A DNA stretch of 64,000 bases from Mycobacterium shigaense (GCF_002356315.1 NZ_AP018164.1:4154001-4218000); one strand, 5' to 3'. Numbered from the stretch's first letter, positions 1 through 9,115 are shown. Numbers and translations: made by a program. The notes: generated by a model not told the origin, from the sequence alone.

Positions 1-2
1 CC

Positions 3-497
3 ACCGTCAGGGACATCGCGTCGGCCGCGGGACTGGGCACCGGAACCGTCTACCGGGTGATCGGGTCGAAGGATGAACTCCTCGATTCGATCATGCGGTC
101 ATTCGGCCAGAAGGTCGAGGCGGGCTGGGTCAGCGTGCTGCGCGCCGATGCGACCCCGATGGCGAAGTTGGATGCGCTGTGCTGGGTCAATGTCAATGCG
201 CTGGGACAGTTTTCGGATGAATTCCGGATCCAGCTGGCGTGGATGCGGCAGTCGCCGCCGACGGCGAATCCGGGCTGGTCCTACACCACCCGCTTACGGC
301 AAATGAAATCACTGCTCGCCGAGGGAATCCGGGCGGGCGAAATTCAGACCGAGGCGCCCTCGGTCGCGATGCTGGCCCGTTGCGTCATCGGCCTGCAGTG
401 GATACCGGAGAACATGCTGCGCTCCGTGGGCAAGCGGGCGGCGCTGGTGCACACCCGCGACACTTTCCTGCGCGGTGCCGCCGTCCGCGGCAAATAA
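3..497 (+). CDS. TetR/AcrR-family transcriptional regulator, 5' end outside window
   Basis: This is the C-terminal 164 codons of a TetR-type repressor whose start lies before the window. The first visible residues, IASAAGLGTGTVYRVIGSK, are the second half of the TetR helix-turn-helix (recognition helix with the usual G-TVYR-F/I-SKDEL pattern). The rest is the all-helical ligand and dimerisation domain. The next gene is an SDR oxidoreductase on the same strand 100 bp downstream, so the regulator may control it. The ligand cannot be told from sequence. Confidence 0.85.
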   Translation, partial: TVRDIASAAGLGTGTVYRVIGSKDELLDSIMRSFGQKVEAGWVSVLRADATPMAKLDALCWVNVNALGQFSDEFRIQLAWMRQSPPTANPGWSYTTRLRQMKSLLAEGIRAGEIQTEAPSVAMLARCVIGLQWIPENMLRSVGKRAALVHTRDTFLRGAAVRGK

Positions 498-534
498 GCC
501 CCTGATTCAATCCGGGCCTGGTATTGAACCGAAA

Positions 535-553
535 AACTGTTACCCATACAGTT
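535..553. promoter_or_regulatory. Inverted repeat, candidate operator before the SDR gene
   Basis: AACTGT at 535-540 and ACAGTT at 548-553 form a 6-bp inverted repeat with a 7-nt spacer. It lies 45 bp before the SDR start and just upstream of a TAGCAT-like -10 element near 572. Size and symmetry suit a TetR dimer. The link to the upstream TetR gene is inference. Confidence 0.35.
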
Positions 554-597
554 GAGCAGATAGAACCGCGTTAGCATTATCCGAGAAGAGGATTTCC

Positions 598-1440
598 ATG
601 ACCATTGTCGATCGGTTGCGCTACGACGGCAAGCGCGCTCTCGTTGTGGGTGGCGCGACCGGCATGGGCGCGGCGGCGGCCAAGTCAGCGGCCGAGCTGG
701 GCGCCGAAATCATCGTTTTGGACTACGCACCGGTGGGCTACGACGTCGCCCAGTCGGTGCAGGTGGACCTGCGCGACCCCGCCTCGATCGATGCCGCGCT
801 CAGTCAGGTCGAGGGTCCCATTGACGCCGTGTTCTCCGCTGCCGGCGTCGCCGACGGGACGATCGACTTGATGAAGATCAACTTCATCGGCCACCGCCAC
901 CTGATCGACCGTCTGCTCGAAAAGAACCAACTGCCCAACGGCTCGGCAATCTGCTTCATCTCCTCTGTCGCCGGCATGGGCTGGGAGAACGACCTGGACC
1001 TGATGCTGGACTTTCTTGCCACGCCGGACTTCGCGGCGGCCGAAGCCTGGTGCCAGGCGCACGAGGCCGAAGGCATCAACCACTACGGCACCAGCAAGAA
1101 GGCCATCAACACCTACGTGGCCACCCAGGGCTACCCGCTGGCAAAGAAGGGCATTCGCATCAACGCGATCTGCCCCGGCCCTACCGACACTCCGCTGGCC
1201 CAGGCCAACGCGGACCTGTGGCTGTCCTTCGCCCAGGACTACCGCGACGAGACCGGTTGCAAGGTGCACACGCCCGAGCAGATGGGCGACGTCATGGCAT
1301 TCCTCAACAGCGAGGCGGCCTGCGGCATCAGCGGAATCACGCTGCTGGTGGACTCCGGACACACGATGGCCTCCATGACCGGCGCCTACGCACCCGGCAA
1401 GATGATCATCGACATCATCATGGGCAAGGTAAAGCTCTAG
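598..1440 (+). CDS. SDR-family NAD(P)-dependent oxidoreductase (3alpha-HSD/coniferyl-alcohol dehydrogenase-like)
   Basis: A classical short-chain dehydrogenase of 280 residues. The cofactor loop is GGATGMG near residue 18, and the catalytic Tyr163 and Lys167 lie in YGTSKKA. The central region with a long insert around MGWENDLDLM and the PGPTDTPL loop resemble the 3alpha-hydroxysteroid/coniferyl alcohol dehydrogenase subgroup. The substrate is probably a hydrophobic or steroid alcohol, which is inference. The ATG start follows a GAAGAGGA ribosome site. A TetR regulator lies directly upstream. Confidence 0.85.
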   Translation: MTIVDRLRYDGKRALVVGGATGMGAAAAKSAAELGAEIIVLDYAPVGYDVAQSVQVDLRDPASIDAALSQVEGPIDAVFSAAGVADGTIDLMKINFIGHRHLIDRLLEKNQLPNGSAICFISSVAGMGWENDLDLMLDFLATPDFAAAEAWCQAHEAEGINHYGTSKKAINTYVATQGYPLAKKGIRINAICPGPTDTPLAQANADLWLSFAQDYRDETGCKVHTPEQMGDVMAFLNSEAACGISGITLLVDSGHTMASMTGAYAPGKMIIDIIMGKVKL

Positions 1441-1517
1441 CGGCGGTCGCAAGCGCGGCGTAGCCGGGCGAAGCGGGTCGCCACCATCGGCTCCGGCGGC
1501 CGCGTACGGTCGAGGGC

Positions 1518-2159
1518 GTGGCACGAGTCATCGTCATCGGCGGGCACGGGAAAGTCGCACTGCAGCTCGCCCGCATCCTCAGCGAGCGCGGCGACGAGGT
1601 CACCTCGGTGTTCCGCAATCCCGAGCATTCCGACGACGTCGCGGCCACCGGCGCCACGCCCGTGGTGGCCGACATCGAGCGCCTCGACACCGACGCGCTG
1701 GCCGAGCTGGTGGCCGGGCATGACGCGGTCGTCTTCTCCGCCGGCGCCGGCGGCGGCAACCCCGCGCGGACCTACGCCGTGGACCGGGACGCCGCGATCC
1801 GGGTGATCGACGCCGCAGGGCGGGCGGGCGTCAAACGCTTCGTCATGGTCTCCTACTTCGGCGCCGGGCCGAATCACGGTGTTCCGCAAGATGATCCGTT
1901 CTTTGCCTACGCGGAGGCCAAGGCCGCCGCGGATGAACACCTACGGGCCAGCGAGCTGGACTGGACGGTGCTGGGTCCCGGGCGGCTGACGCTGGACGAG
2001 GCGACCGGACGGATCTCGATCGGCAAAGGCAAAGGCGAGGTCACGCGCGCCGACGTCGCGCTGGTGGTGGCCGCCGCACTGGCGGGCGACTCGACCATCC
2101 GCCGGACCATCGACTTCAACAACGGCGACACTCCCATCGCGGAGGCGCTTGCCAGCTAG
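1518..2159 (+). CDS. Atypical SDR / NAD(P)H-binding protein
   Basis: This 213-residue protein has an N-terminal Rossmann loop (GGHGKVA from residue 8). It belongs to the atypical SDR group (NAD(P)-binding, NmrA/HSCARG-like), and no clear classical Tyr-x3-Lys pair is obvious. The start is a GTG at 1518. A strong hairpin follows the stop. It may be a redox sensor or a reductase; the substrate is unknown. Confidence 0.8.
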   Translation: MARVIVIGGHGKVALQLARILSERGDEVTSVFRNPEHSDDVAATGATPVVADIERLDTDALAELVAGHDAVVFSAGAGGGNPARTYAVDRDAAIRVIDAAGRAGVKRFVMVSYFGAGPNHGVPQDDPFFAYAEAKAAADEHLRASELDWTVLGPGRLTLDEATGRISIGKGKGEVTRADVALVVAAALAGDSTIRRTIDFNNGDTPIAEALAS

Positions 2160-2170
2160 CCCGTCGCGAA

Positions 2171-2188
2171 CGTGACGCTACCGTCACG
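2171..2188. repeat. Short hairpin, first of two near-identical copies
   Basis: CGTGACG and CGTCACG (7 bp) flank a CTAC loop. The same arms and loop recur 30 bp downstream inside a longer stem, so this looks like a duplicated hairpin module behind the SDR gene. Confidence 0.55.
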
Positions 2189-2193
2189 CCGGC

Positions 2194-2225
2194 GGCCCAA
2201 CGTGACGCTACCGTCACGTTGGGCC
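2194..2225. terminator. Strong intrinsic-type hairpin after the SDR gene
   Basis: A perfect 14-bp stem (2194-2207 with 2212-2225) closes a 4-nt CTAC loop. There is no T-tract, as is common in mycobacterial terminators. It separates the SDR gene from the metE leader. Confidence 0.7.
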
Positions 2226-2317
2226 ACATGTCTGTTGTCGACCCGACGCCGGAGTAAGCTCCGTTACGCAGCTGGTCTGCTTGCGCCGCAACCGCGGCGC
2301 AAGCATCGAGCGGGGCA

Positions 2318-2500
2318 ACGTTAGTAACGCTTCGCGAGAGGGAACCCGGTGAGAATCCGGGACTGTCCCGCAACGGTATGCAGGAACGACCGCCGTCAGA
2401 GTTTTTGGCAAGCACTGGTCGCAAGACTGGGAAGCGACGGCCATTAGGAGCACCACCGAGTGCGCGCCTGCGAGTCCGGAGACCTGCCAGCCGTGCTGGG
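2318..2500 (+). ncRNA. Cobalamin (B12) riboswitch upstream of metE
   Basis: The conserved B12 box AGTCCGGAGACCTGCCA is at 2473-2489. Upstream are GGGAACCCGGTGAGAATCCGGG and ACTGTCCCGCAACGGTA, the conserved core of cobalamin riboswitches, and a GCACTGG...GAAGCG segment completes the pattern. It ends about 150 nt before the metE start. Mycobacterial metE is known to be switched off by B12 through such an element, so the placement fits exactly. Boundaries are approximate. Confidence 0.93.
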
Positions 2501-2643
2501 CGCGCCGCGTCCGGCGGCTCATCGCCTCGAGGAATGGGCGTTTGGCTGCAGCCGTTGCGGTTGGTACTGGGTACCGCCGCCGACGGATCGGCTGCACGTC
2601 CGCCGGCGGTGACCATCACGCCGATTGAAGGACGAACAAAACC

Positions 2644-4932
2644 GTGACCCCCCAACGATTTACCGCAACAGTCGTCGGCTCCCCGCGCATCGGCCCCAAG
2701 CGGGAACTCAAACGTGCGACCGAGGGCTACTGGGCCGGACGCACCAGCCGTGCCGAGCTGGAGGCCGTAGCTGCAACCCTGCGCCGAGACACCTGGGCGA
2801 GTCTGGCCGCGGCCGGCCTGGACTCGGTGCCGGTGAACACCTTCTCCTACTACGACCAGATGCTCGACACCGCCGTCATGCTCGGCGCGCTGCCGGCTCG
2901 GGCCGCGCAGGTTCCCGACGAGTTGGATCGCTATTTCGCGGTGGCGCGCGGCAACAACGAGGTGGCGCCGCTGGAAATGACCAAATGGTTCGACACCAAC
3001 TACCACTACATCGTTCCCGAGATCGAGCCCGCGACGACGTTCGCGCTGAACCCCGACAAGGTACTTTCCGAGCTGAAAGAGGCTATCGCGCAAGGTATCC
3101 CGGCCCGCCCAGTCGTCATCGGACCGATCACCTTCCTGTTGCTGAGCAAGGGCGTCGGTGACGTCAAGGGCGGCGCGGGCGCGCCGATCGAGCGGTTGCA
3201 GGAGCTGGTGCCGATCTACTCCGAGCTGTTGTCGCTGCTGGCCGATAACGGTGCGCAGTGGGTGCAGTTCGACGAGCCCGCGCTCGTCACCGACATCTCC
3301 CCCGACGCCCCCGCCCTGACCGAGGCGGTCTACAACGCGCTGGGCAAGGTGACCAACCGGCCGGCGATCTACGTGGCCACCTACTTCGGTGACCCCGGCG
3401 AATCGTTGGGCGCGCTGGCCCGCACGCCCGTCGAGGCGATCGGCGTCGACCTCGTGTACGGAGCCGACACGGCGATCGCGCCCGGCCTGGCCGACAAGAC
3501 GCTCGTGGCCGGCGTCGTCGACGGGCGCAACATCTGGCGCACCGATCTCGAAGCGGCACTGGACAAGCTGGCGGCGCTGCAGCATTCGGCGGCCCACGTC
3601 GCGGTGTCGACGTCGTGTTCGACCCTGCACGTGCCTTACTCGCTGGACCCCGAGACCGGCCTCGACGACGCGCTGCGCAGCTGGCTGGCGTTCGGACAGG
3701 AGAAGGTCGTCGAGGTGGTGACCCTGGCCCGGTCCCTGCGCGAGGGACGTGAGGCGTTATCGAAGGACGTCGCCGACAAGATCGCGGCCTCCAACGCCGC
3801 CGTCGCGTCGCGCACGAGTGACCCGCGCCTGCACGACGACCAGCTCCGCGAGCGTCTCGGCTCGGTCGTCGCGGCCGGTGTGCATCGCGGCGACGCGGCC
3901 GCACGTCGCGCCAGCCAGGAAGCGCGGCTGCACCTGCCGCCGCTGCCGACCACGACCATCGGGTCGTTCCCGCAGACCGTCCAGATCCGCAAGGCCCGTG
4001 CCGCGCTGGTCGCCGGCGAGATCGACGAGGCCGAATACGACCGCCGGATGAAGCAGGAGATCGCCGACGTCATCGAGCTGCAGCAGCAGCTCGGCCTCGA
4101 TGTGCTGGTGCACGGCGAGCCGGAACGCAACGATATGGTCCAGTACTTCGCCGAGCAGCTCGACGGGTTCTTCGCCACCAGGAACGGCTGGGTGCAGTCC
4201 TACGGCAGCCGCTGTGTGCGGCCGCCGATCCTCTACGGCGACGTCATCCGACGGCACCCGATGACCGTGCAGTGGGCCCGCTACGCGCAGTCGCTGACCG
4301 ACAAGCCGGTCAAGGGCATGCTGACCGGACCGGTGACGATCCTGGCGTGGTCGTTCGTCCGCGACGACCAGCCGCTGGCCGACACCGCCAATCAGGTGGC
4401 GCTGGCCATCCGCGACGAGACCGTGGACCTGCAGTCCGCCGGCATCGCGGTCATCCAGGTCGACGAGCCCGCGTTGCGCGAGCTGCTGCCGCTGCGGCGC
4501 GCCGATCAGGAGGAGTACCTGCGCTGGGCCGTCGGCGCGTTCCGGCTGGCCACATCCGGCGTCGACGACTCCACGCAGATCCACACGCACCTGTGCTACT
4601 CGGAGTTCGGCGAGGTGATCGGCGCGATCGCCGACCTGGATGCGGACGTGACGTCGATCGAGGCGGCGCGCTCGCACATGGAGGTGCTGGACGACCTGAA
4701 CGCGGTCGGCTTCGCCAACAGCGTGGGCCCCGGCGTCTACGACATCCACTCGCCCCGGGTGCCGAGCACGCGCGAGATGGCCGAGTCGCTGCGCGCCGCG
4801 CTGCGGGCCCTGCCCGCCGAGCGGCTGTGGGTCAACCCCGACTGCGGGCTGAAGACGCGCAACACCGACGAGGTGACCGCGTCGCTGCAGAACATGGTCG
4901 CGGCCGCGCAGGAGGTTCGCGCGGGGGCCTGA
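2644..4932 (+). CDS. metE: Cobalamin-independent methionine synthase
   Basis: MetE transfers the methyl group of 5-methyltetrahydropteroyl-triglutamate to homocysteine without B12. The 762-residue length is normal for the two-barrel enzyme. The C-terminal zinc site is intact: His649 and Cys651 in HTHLC and Cys734 in NPDCGLKTR, matching E. coli His641, Cys643 and Cys726 at a constant offset. The start is GTG, in a long leader holding the B12 riboswitch. It corresponds to Rv1133c. Expression should fall when cobalamin is available and MetH can work. Confidence 0.97.
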   Translation: MTPQRFTATVVGSPRIGPKRELKRATEGYWAGRTSRAELEAVAATLRRDTWASLAAAGLDSVPVNTFSYYDQMLDTAVMLGALPARAAQVPDELDRYFAVARGNNEVAPLEMTKWFDTNYHYIVPEIEPATTFALNPDKVLSELKEAIAQGIPARPVVIGPITFLLLSKGVGDVKGGAGAPIERLQELVPIYSELLSLLADNGAQWVQFDEPALVTDISPDAPALTEAVYNALGKVTNRPAIYVATYFGDPGESLGALARTPVEAIGVDLVYGADTAIAPGLADKTLVAGVVDGRNIWRTDLEAALDKLAALQHSAAHVAVSTSCSTLHVPYSLDPETGLDDALRSWLAFGQEKVVEVVTLARSLREGREALSKDVADKIAASNAAVASRTSDPRLHDDQLRERLGSVVAAGVHRGDAAARRASQEARLHLPPLPTTTIGSFPQTVQIRKARAALVAGEIDEAEYDRRMKQEIADVIELQQQLGLDVLVHGEPERNDMVQYFAEQLDGFFATRNGWVQSYGSRCVRPPILYGDVIRRHPMTVQWARYAQSLTDKPVKGMLTGPVTILAWSFVRDDQPLADTANQVALAIRDETVDLQSAGIAVIQVDEPALRELLPLRRADQEEYLRWAVGAFRLATSGVDDSTQIHTHLCYSEFGEVIGAIADLDADVTSIEAARSHMEVLDDLNAVGFANSVGPGVYDIHSPRVPSTREMAESLRAALRALPAERLWVNPDCGLKTRNTDEVTASLQNMVAAAQEVRAGA

Positions 4933-4939
4933 TTTGCGC

Positions 4940-4995
4940 CGAGCGTAACCACACTGCGATTTTCCGGGCGAAAGTTCACGGTGTGGTTACGCTCG
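4940..4995. terminator. Bidirectional terminator between convergent genes
   Basis: A perfect 15-bp inverted repeat (4940-4954 with 4981-4995, arm CGAGCGTAACCACAC) encloses a 26-nt loop. It lies exactly between the ends of metE and the oppositely oriented DUF3556 gene, so it can serve both. Confidence 0.75.
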
Positions 4996-4999
4996 CGAC

Positions 5000-6772
5000 C
5001 TACTGTTCGGTCGACAGCTCTTCTTCGCTCGGCGGCGCCGTCTCGGCCTCTTCCGTCAGCACCTGGACCGGCACGTCGTCGGCCCAGGGCTGCCGGGTCA
5101 CCATGTCGGCGACCTTGACGACGCCGCGTTCGAATTCCCCGGTAGCGGCGTCCACCAGCCGGTAGGTCTGGGTCTGCTTGTGGATCGGTTGCGCATCGAG
5201 CAGCACGACGCGCACCTCGCCGGGCGCGAACCGGCAACGTTGCTGCAGCGCCGCGATCAGCTGTTCGTTGTGCATGTGCCCGTCGCCGAAGTTCCAGCCG
5301 ACGGCGGTGCTGCAGATTCGTTCCCCGTCAGTGATGACGTAGTCGTCCTCGTTCTCGCCGGCCATCGCCCGATGCGCCAGCGTGAACAACGCGCGGCCGT
5401 GAGTGTTCATGGCGCGGAACGCATATCCGAGATACATGGGGATCTGCGCGCGCTCCTTGCCGTACAGCTTTTCCAGCTGAGCCGCCGGCATGCTGGCGAT
5501 CGAGACGATGTTGTGGGCAATCTTCTTGTCCGCGGAGGGCTTGATGCACCACAGCGTGGTGTCCCAGTTGCCCGCGTAGTAACGCATGCCGGGCAGGAAC
5601 GAGATCTTGCGCGGGAACAGATTGCCCAGGATCACGATCGCGGCGATGAAGGCGATGAAAATCGCCACGGGCACAGGGTGTTTGAGGCTGGCCAGACCCG
5701 CATGGGCGTGGCCTACGAACAAGGACAGCACGCCGAAGATCATGAAGACGTTCCATTCCAGCGGCACGCCCATCGGGATGGCGGTCAGGATCCCCAGGTG
5801 GAAGGCCACCATGATGCCCGCGGGAATCGCGGTCCACCAGCCGCCGTGCGCGACGAATAGCAGGACGGGCACCCACATCTCGATGAAGGTGCTGACGTGA
5901 GCGAACAGCCGCGACAAGCGCCCGGGCCGCAGATCGTCGGGGAACTTCTCGAAGAACGCCCGCTTGACGAACCGGGGCCGAAACAGCGGGTTGTTGGACA
6001 TCATCGTCGACATCACGAACGGGAAGTGCTTGTTGAGCTTGGAGGTCGCCGCGCCTATCCAGATCACCAGGAACACCAGCTTGGCGGCGACGATCATGTC
6101 CCCGCCGAACAAGAAGGTCACCGCCAACGACGCGTAGACCTCACCGCGGGCGGCCAGGAAGATCACCTTGTCGCGCAGCCCGAGCACCCCGAGAACGACC
6201 AGGATCAGCACGATTCGCCACTGCGGGATCAGCCCCACCTGGGTGCCCAGCTCCCGCACCGGCCCGGTGCCGTCGGCGAACAGCGTCAGCAAGAGCAGCA
6301 GTAGCAGCAGGGCGTACAGCGCGATATCCACCAGGGTCCGGGCGGTTCCCTTGGTCGCCGGGACCCGGCGCGGCCACGGAGGCAGCCGGATGGTGTCCGG
6401 CCGCAACCAGTACAGGATCGAGCCCATCGGCGGCTTGACCCGGTTGTTCAACGGCCCGAAGCCGCAGCCCAGCCCGATCACCTCGAACAGCATCGTGTAG
6501 AGCACGACCTTCTCGAACACGATCGGCTCGGCGTACCACGACTTCACGTCCAAGAACGCCAGGCCGCGGGTGGTCGCCACGGCAAACACCCACCCCAACA
6601 GGATGTAGAGCAGGATCTTGCCGACGTAGAACAGGTGCAGGATCACCGGCGTGCCGAAACCGACCTCTGCCCAATGCCTGGCCATCGGGCGGATTTTCTC
6701 GCTGCGAGTGCCCTTGCTCCACTCTTCGATGTCGATCTGAGGCACGTCGGGCTGCAGAAATCCCATGGCCAC
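5000..6772 (-). CDS. DUF3556 multi-pass membrane protein
   Basis: This 590-residue protein is the Rv1132 counterpart, between metE and the methylcitrate genes as in M. tuberculosis. The N-terminal two thirds carry roughly ten hydrophobic stretches (for example ALYALLLLLLLLTLFA and VPVAIFIAFIAAIVILG). The C-terminal 170 residues are soluble and acidic at the very end. The start may be Met1 or Met3 (MGFLQPD). I know of no assigned function for this actinobacterial family. Confidence 0.85.
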   Translation of the reverse strand: MAMGFLQPDVPQIDIEEWSKGTRSEKIRPMARHWAEVGFGTPVILHLFYVGKILLYILLGWVFAVATTRGLAFLDVKSWYAEPIVFEKVVLYTMLFEVIGLGCGFGPLNNRVKPPMGSILYWLRPDTIRLPPWPRRVPATKGTARTLVDIALYALLLLLLLLTLFADGTGPVRELGTQVGLIPQWRIVLILVVLGVLGLRDKVIFLAARGEVYASLAVTFLFGGDMIVAAKLVFLVIWIGAATSKLNKHFPFVMSTMMSNNPLFRPRFVKRAFFEKFPDDLRPGRLSRLFAHVSTFIEMWVPVLLFVAHGGWWTAIPAGIMVAFHLGILTAIPMGVPLEWNVFMIFGVLSLFVGHAHAGLASLKHPVPVAIFIAFIAAIVILGNLFPRKISFLPGMRYYAGNWDTTLWCIKPSADKKIAHNIVSIASMPAAQLEKLYGKERAQIPMYLGYAFRAMNTHGRALFTLAHRAMAGENEDDYVITDGERICSTAVGWNFGDGHMHNEQLIAALQQRCRFAPGEVRVVLLDAQPIHKQTQTYRLVDAATGEFERGVVKVADMVTRQPWADDVPVQVLTEEAETAPPSEEELSTEQ

Positions 6773-6880
6773 AGACTAGAACCCGTTCTGAGCCAACGCG
6801 CTCGCGACCGTGCACGCGTGTCTTTGCCCGCCGGTTGTTCGGCGGATAGCGTGAACGCCAGTGCTTAGGAGATGTCGGTC

Positions 6881-7093
6881 ATGAGCAGATTCGCCGTATC
6901 GGCCGCCGCGTTGATGTTGGTCACCGCGCCGCTCGCCTATGCTCAGGCGCCGGCGCCGGCGCCGGCGCCGGGCGATTCATGCACGGTGTTGCACGCGACC
7001 ACCCAGGACGCCAACGGCCGCACGATGTGGTGCAACGCGACGATGACCGGCGATCACAGCCTGGTTTGGCAGTACGGCGGGCCCGGCGAATAG
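6881..7093 (+). CDS. Small secreted protein with Ala-Pro repeat
   Basis: A 70-residue ORF with a signal peptide (MSRFAVSAAALMLVTAPLAYA), a short APAPAPAP linker encoded by repeated GCGCCG units, and a mature part with two cysteines that could form a disulfide. The second ATG is preferred, because AGGAG at 6867-6871 is correctly spaced for it and abuts the first ATG (6872). It looks like a mycobacterial exported micro-protein of unknown function. Confidence 0.65.
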   Translation: MSRFAVSAAALMLVTAPLAYAQAPAPAPAPGDSCTVLHATTQDANGRTMWCNATMTGDHSLVWQYGGPGE

Positions 7094-7104
7094 CGGCCCG
7101 GAAT

Positions 7105-8223
7105 TCATCGGTGCGCCAGGGCGCGCTGCGCGCGACCCGAGTAGGCGCTCAACGGGCGGATCAACGAGTTGGCCGCCGCCTGCTCCATGACGTGGGCGGT
7201 CCATCCGGTGATCCTGCTCATCACGAATATCGGCGTGAAGCTGCCGATGTCGAAGCCCATCAGGTGATAAGCGGGGCCGGTCGGGAAGTCGAGATTGGGT
7301 TTGATACCGGTGGCATCCCACATCTCGGCTTCCAAGATGGTGTAGATGTCCAGCCAGCGCTGGCCGTCACGAATGGCGGCCACATCGGCCAGCGCCCGCT
7401 TCATTGTCGGCACCCGGGAGTCACCGTTCTTGTACACCCGATGTCCGAATCCCATGACCTTTTCCTTGCGAGCAAGCTTGTCGTGCAGCCATTCTCGCGC
7501 ATTCCCCGGATCGGCGATCGCGAGCATGTCGTGCATCACCGCTTCGTTGGCGCCGCCGTGCAGCGCGCCCTTGAGGGCACCGATGGCCCCGGTCACCGCG
7601 CTGTAGATGTCCGACTGCGTCGACGTCACCACCCGTGCGGCGAAGGTGGAAGCGTTGAAACCGTGCTCGGCGTAGAGGATCATCGACTGCTCGAACGCCC
7701 GGACGACCGTCGGTTCGGGGACCTCGCCGAAGCACATCTGCAAAAAGTTCTCGGTGTAACCCAGGCCGCTGTGCGGCGCGATCGGCGCCAGGCCGCGCCG
7801 CCGCCGCATGTCCACGGCAACGATCGTGGGCAGCACCGCGAGCATGCGCAGCGACTTCGCGCGATTCGCCGAGTCGTCGTCCTCGTCGGGATCCTCGGCG
7901 CCCAAATAGCTGATGGCGGTGCGTATCACATCCATCGGGTGGCAGTTGTCGGGCAGCTTTGTCAGCAGCGACAGCATCGACCGGTCGACCCGGCGACTGG
8001 CCCGCTCCCGTTGGCAGAACAACGCGAGTTCGGCATCGGTGGGCAGTTCGCCGCGCCACAGCAGGAAGGCGACCTGCTCGAAGCTGCAGTGCGCGGCCAG
8101 GTCCTGGACCGGATAACCACGATAGGTCAGCGAATTCGTCTCCGGTACCACCTTCGAGATCGCGGTGGTGTCCACCACGACGCCCGCAAGGCCCTTCTTG
8201 ATCTCAGCGGTCGGGGTGGTCAT
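7105..8223 (-). CDS. prpC: 2-methylcitrate synthase / citrate synthase 2
   Basis: Condenses propionyl-CoA with oxaloacetate, the first step of the methylcitrate cycle that detoxifies propionyl-CoA from odd-chain lipids and cholesterol. The 372-residue protein has the citrate synthase histidines, His222 in LHGGANE and His261 in GFGHRVYKNGD. It is last in prpD-prpB-prpC; its start overlaps the end of prpB by 20 bp, implying coupled translation. It corresponds to Rv1131 (gltA1). Confidence 0.93.
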   Translation of the reverse strand: MTTPTAEIKKGLAGVVVDTTAISKVVPETNSLTYRGYPVQDLAAHCSFEQVAFLLWRGELPTDAELALFCQRERASRRVDRSMLSLLTKLPDNCHPMDVIRTAISYLGAEDPDEDDDSANRAKSLRMLAVLPTIVAVDMRRRRGLAPIAPHSGLGYTENFLQMCFGEVPEPTVVRAFEQSMILYAEHGFNASTFAARVVTSTQSDIYSAVTGAIGALKGALHGGANEAVMHDMLAIADPGNAREWLHDKLARKEKVMGFGHRVYKNGDSRVPTMKRALADVAAIRDGQRWLDIYTILEAEMWDATGIKPNLDFPTGPAYHLMGFDIGSFTPIFVMSRITGWTAHVMEQAAANSLIRPLSAYSGRAQRALAHR

Positions 8224-9115
8224 CGGCGGTTCCCTTCAGCGTGAAGTTGTGGATATCGGCGTCGAAGTCGTTGTAGTCCGCGTAGCGCAGTAGCTCGTAG
8301 AGCCGGCTGCGGTGTTGCATCCGGCCCAGCAGATCGAGTTGCGTTCCCGTCGAATCGATTTCGTGCAGTCCGGCTTCGATCGCGAACATCGCCAGGCGCA
8401 ACGTGGTGACGGGATAGATGACGACGTTGTAGCCCAGGTCGGCCAGTCGGCGCGTGCTCAGCAGTGGCGACTTGCCGAATTCCGTCATGTTAGCCAGCAA
8501 CGGAACATCGACGGCGGCCCGGAACGCCGCGAAGTCGTCCGGTTCGGTGAGCGCCTCGGTGAAGATCATGTCGGCGCCGGCGTCGGCGTAGGCCCGGGCA
8601 CGATCGATCGCCGCGGCGCGACCCTCGACGTCCACGGCGTCGGTGCGGGCGCAGATCACGAAGTTGGGGTCGCGACGCGCGGATACCGCTGCGCGCAAAC
8701 GCTTGACCATGTCAGCGGTCGAGACGACGGCCTTGCCGTCCAGATGTCCGCATCGCTTCGGGTTGACCTGGTCCTCGAGATGGCATCCGGCCAGCCCGGC
8801 GTCCTCCAGCAGGCGCACGGTGCGAGCGGCGTTGAGCGGCTCCCCGAACCCCGTGTCGGCGTCGATCAGCGTGGGCAGCCCGGTGGCCGCCGCGATCTGC
8901 GCGCCGCGGGCCGCGACCTCGGTCAGCGTGGTCAGCCCGATGTCCGGTAGGCCCAGGTCGGCCGCGAGCGCGGCACCCGAGACGTAGACACCCTCGAAGC
9001 CCGCAGCCGCGACGGCCTTGGCCACCAGCGGTGAAAACGCGCCCGGAAGCCGTTGCAGCCGGCCGGAATTCAGGGCTGTCCGGAAGGCGGTGCGCCTGTC
9101 GGCCGGGCTGGTCAC
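8204..9115 (-). CDS. prpB: 2-methylisocitrate lyase
   Basis: Cleaves 2-methylisocitrate to pyruvate and succinate. The isocitrate-lyase superfamily signature KRCGH contains catalytic Cys122, and the metal/substrate segment DADTGFGE is present. At 303 residues it is the usual PrpB size. It overlaps prpD by 4 bp and prpC by 20 bp, so the three genes form one operon. M. tuberculosis lacks prpB and uses isocitrate lyase instead; this organism keeps a dedicated enzyme. Confidence 0.93.
   Translation of the reverse strand: MTSPADRRTAFRTALNSGRLQRLPGAFSPLVAKAVAAAGFEGVYVSGAALAADLGLPDIGLTTLTEVAARGAQIAAATGLPTLIDADTGFGEPLNAARTVRLLEDAGLAGCHLEDQVNPKRCGHLDGKAVVSTADMVKRLRAAVSARRDPNFVICARTDAVDVEGRAAAIDRARAYADAGADMIFTEALTEPDDFAAFRAAVDVPLLANMTEFGKSPLLSTRRLADLGYNVVIYPVTTLRLAMFAIEAGLHEIDSTGTQLDLLGRMQHRSRLYELLRYADYNDFDADIHNFTLKGTADDHPDR

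Noticed and set aside
685..1524. 279-codon ORF on the minus strand across the SDR gene
   Set aside because: It is a high-GC antisense shadow; the plus-strand SDR has clear motifs and a ribosome site.
2116..3630. 504-codon minus-strand ORF over the riboswitch and metE
   Set aside because: No domain, low-complexity Arg/Gly composition, and it overlaps well-supported metE.
6944..6970. Repeated GCGCCG units, possible unstable microsatellite
   Set aside because: Only four or five units coding an ordinary Ala-Pro linker; common in mycobacterial secreted proteins.
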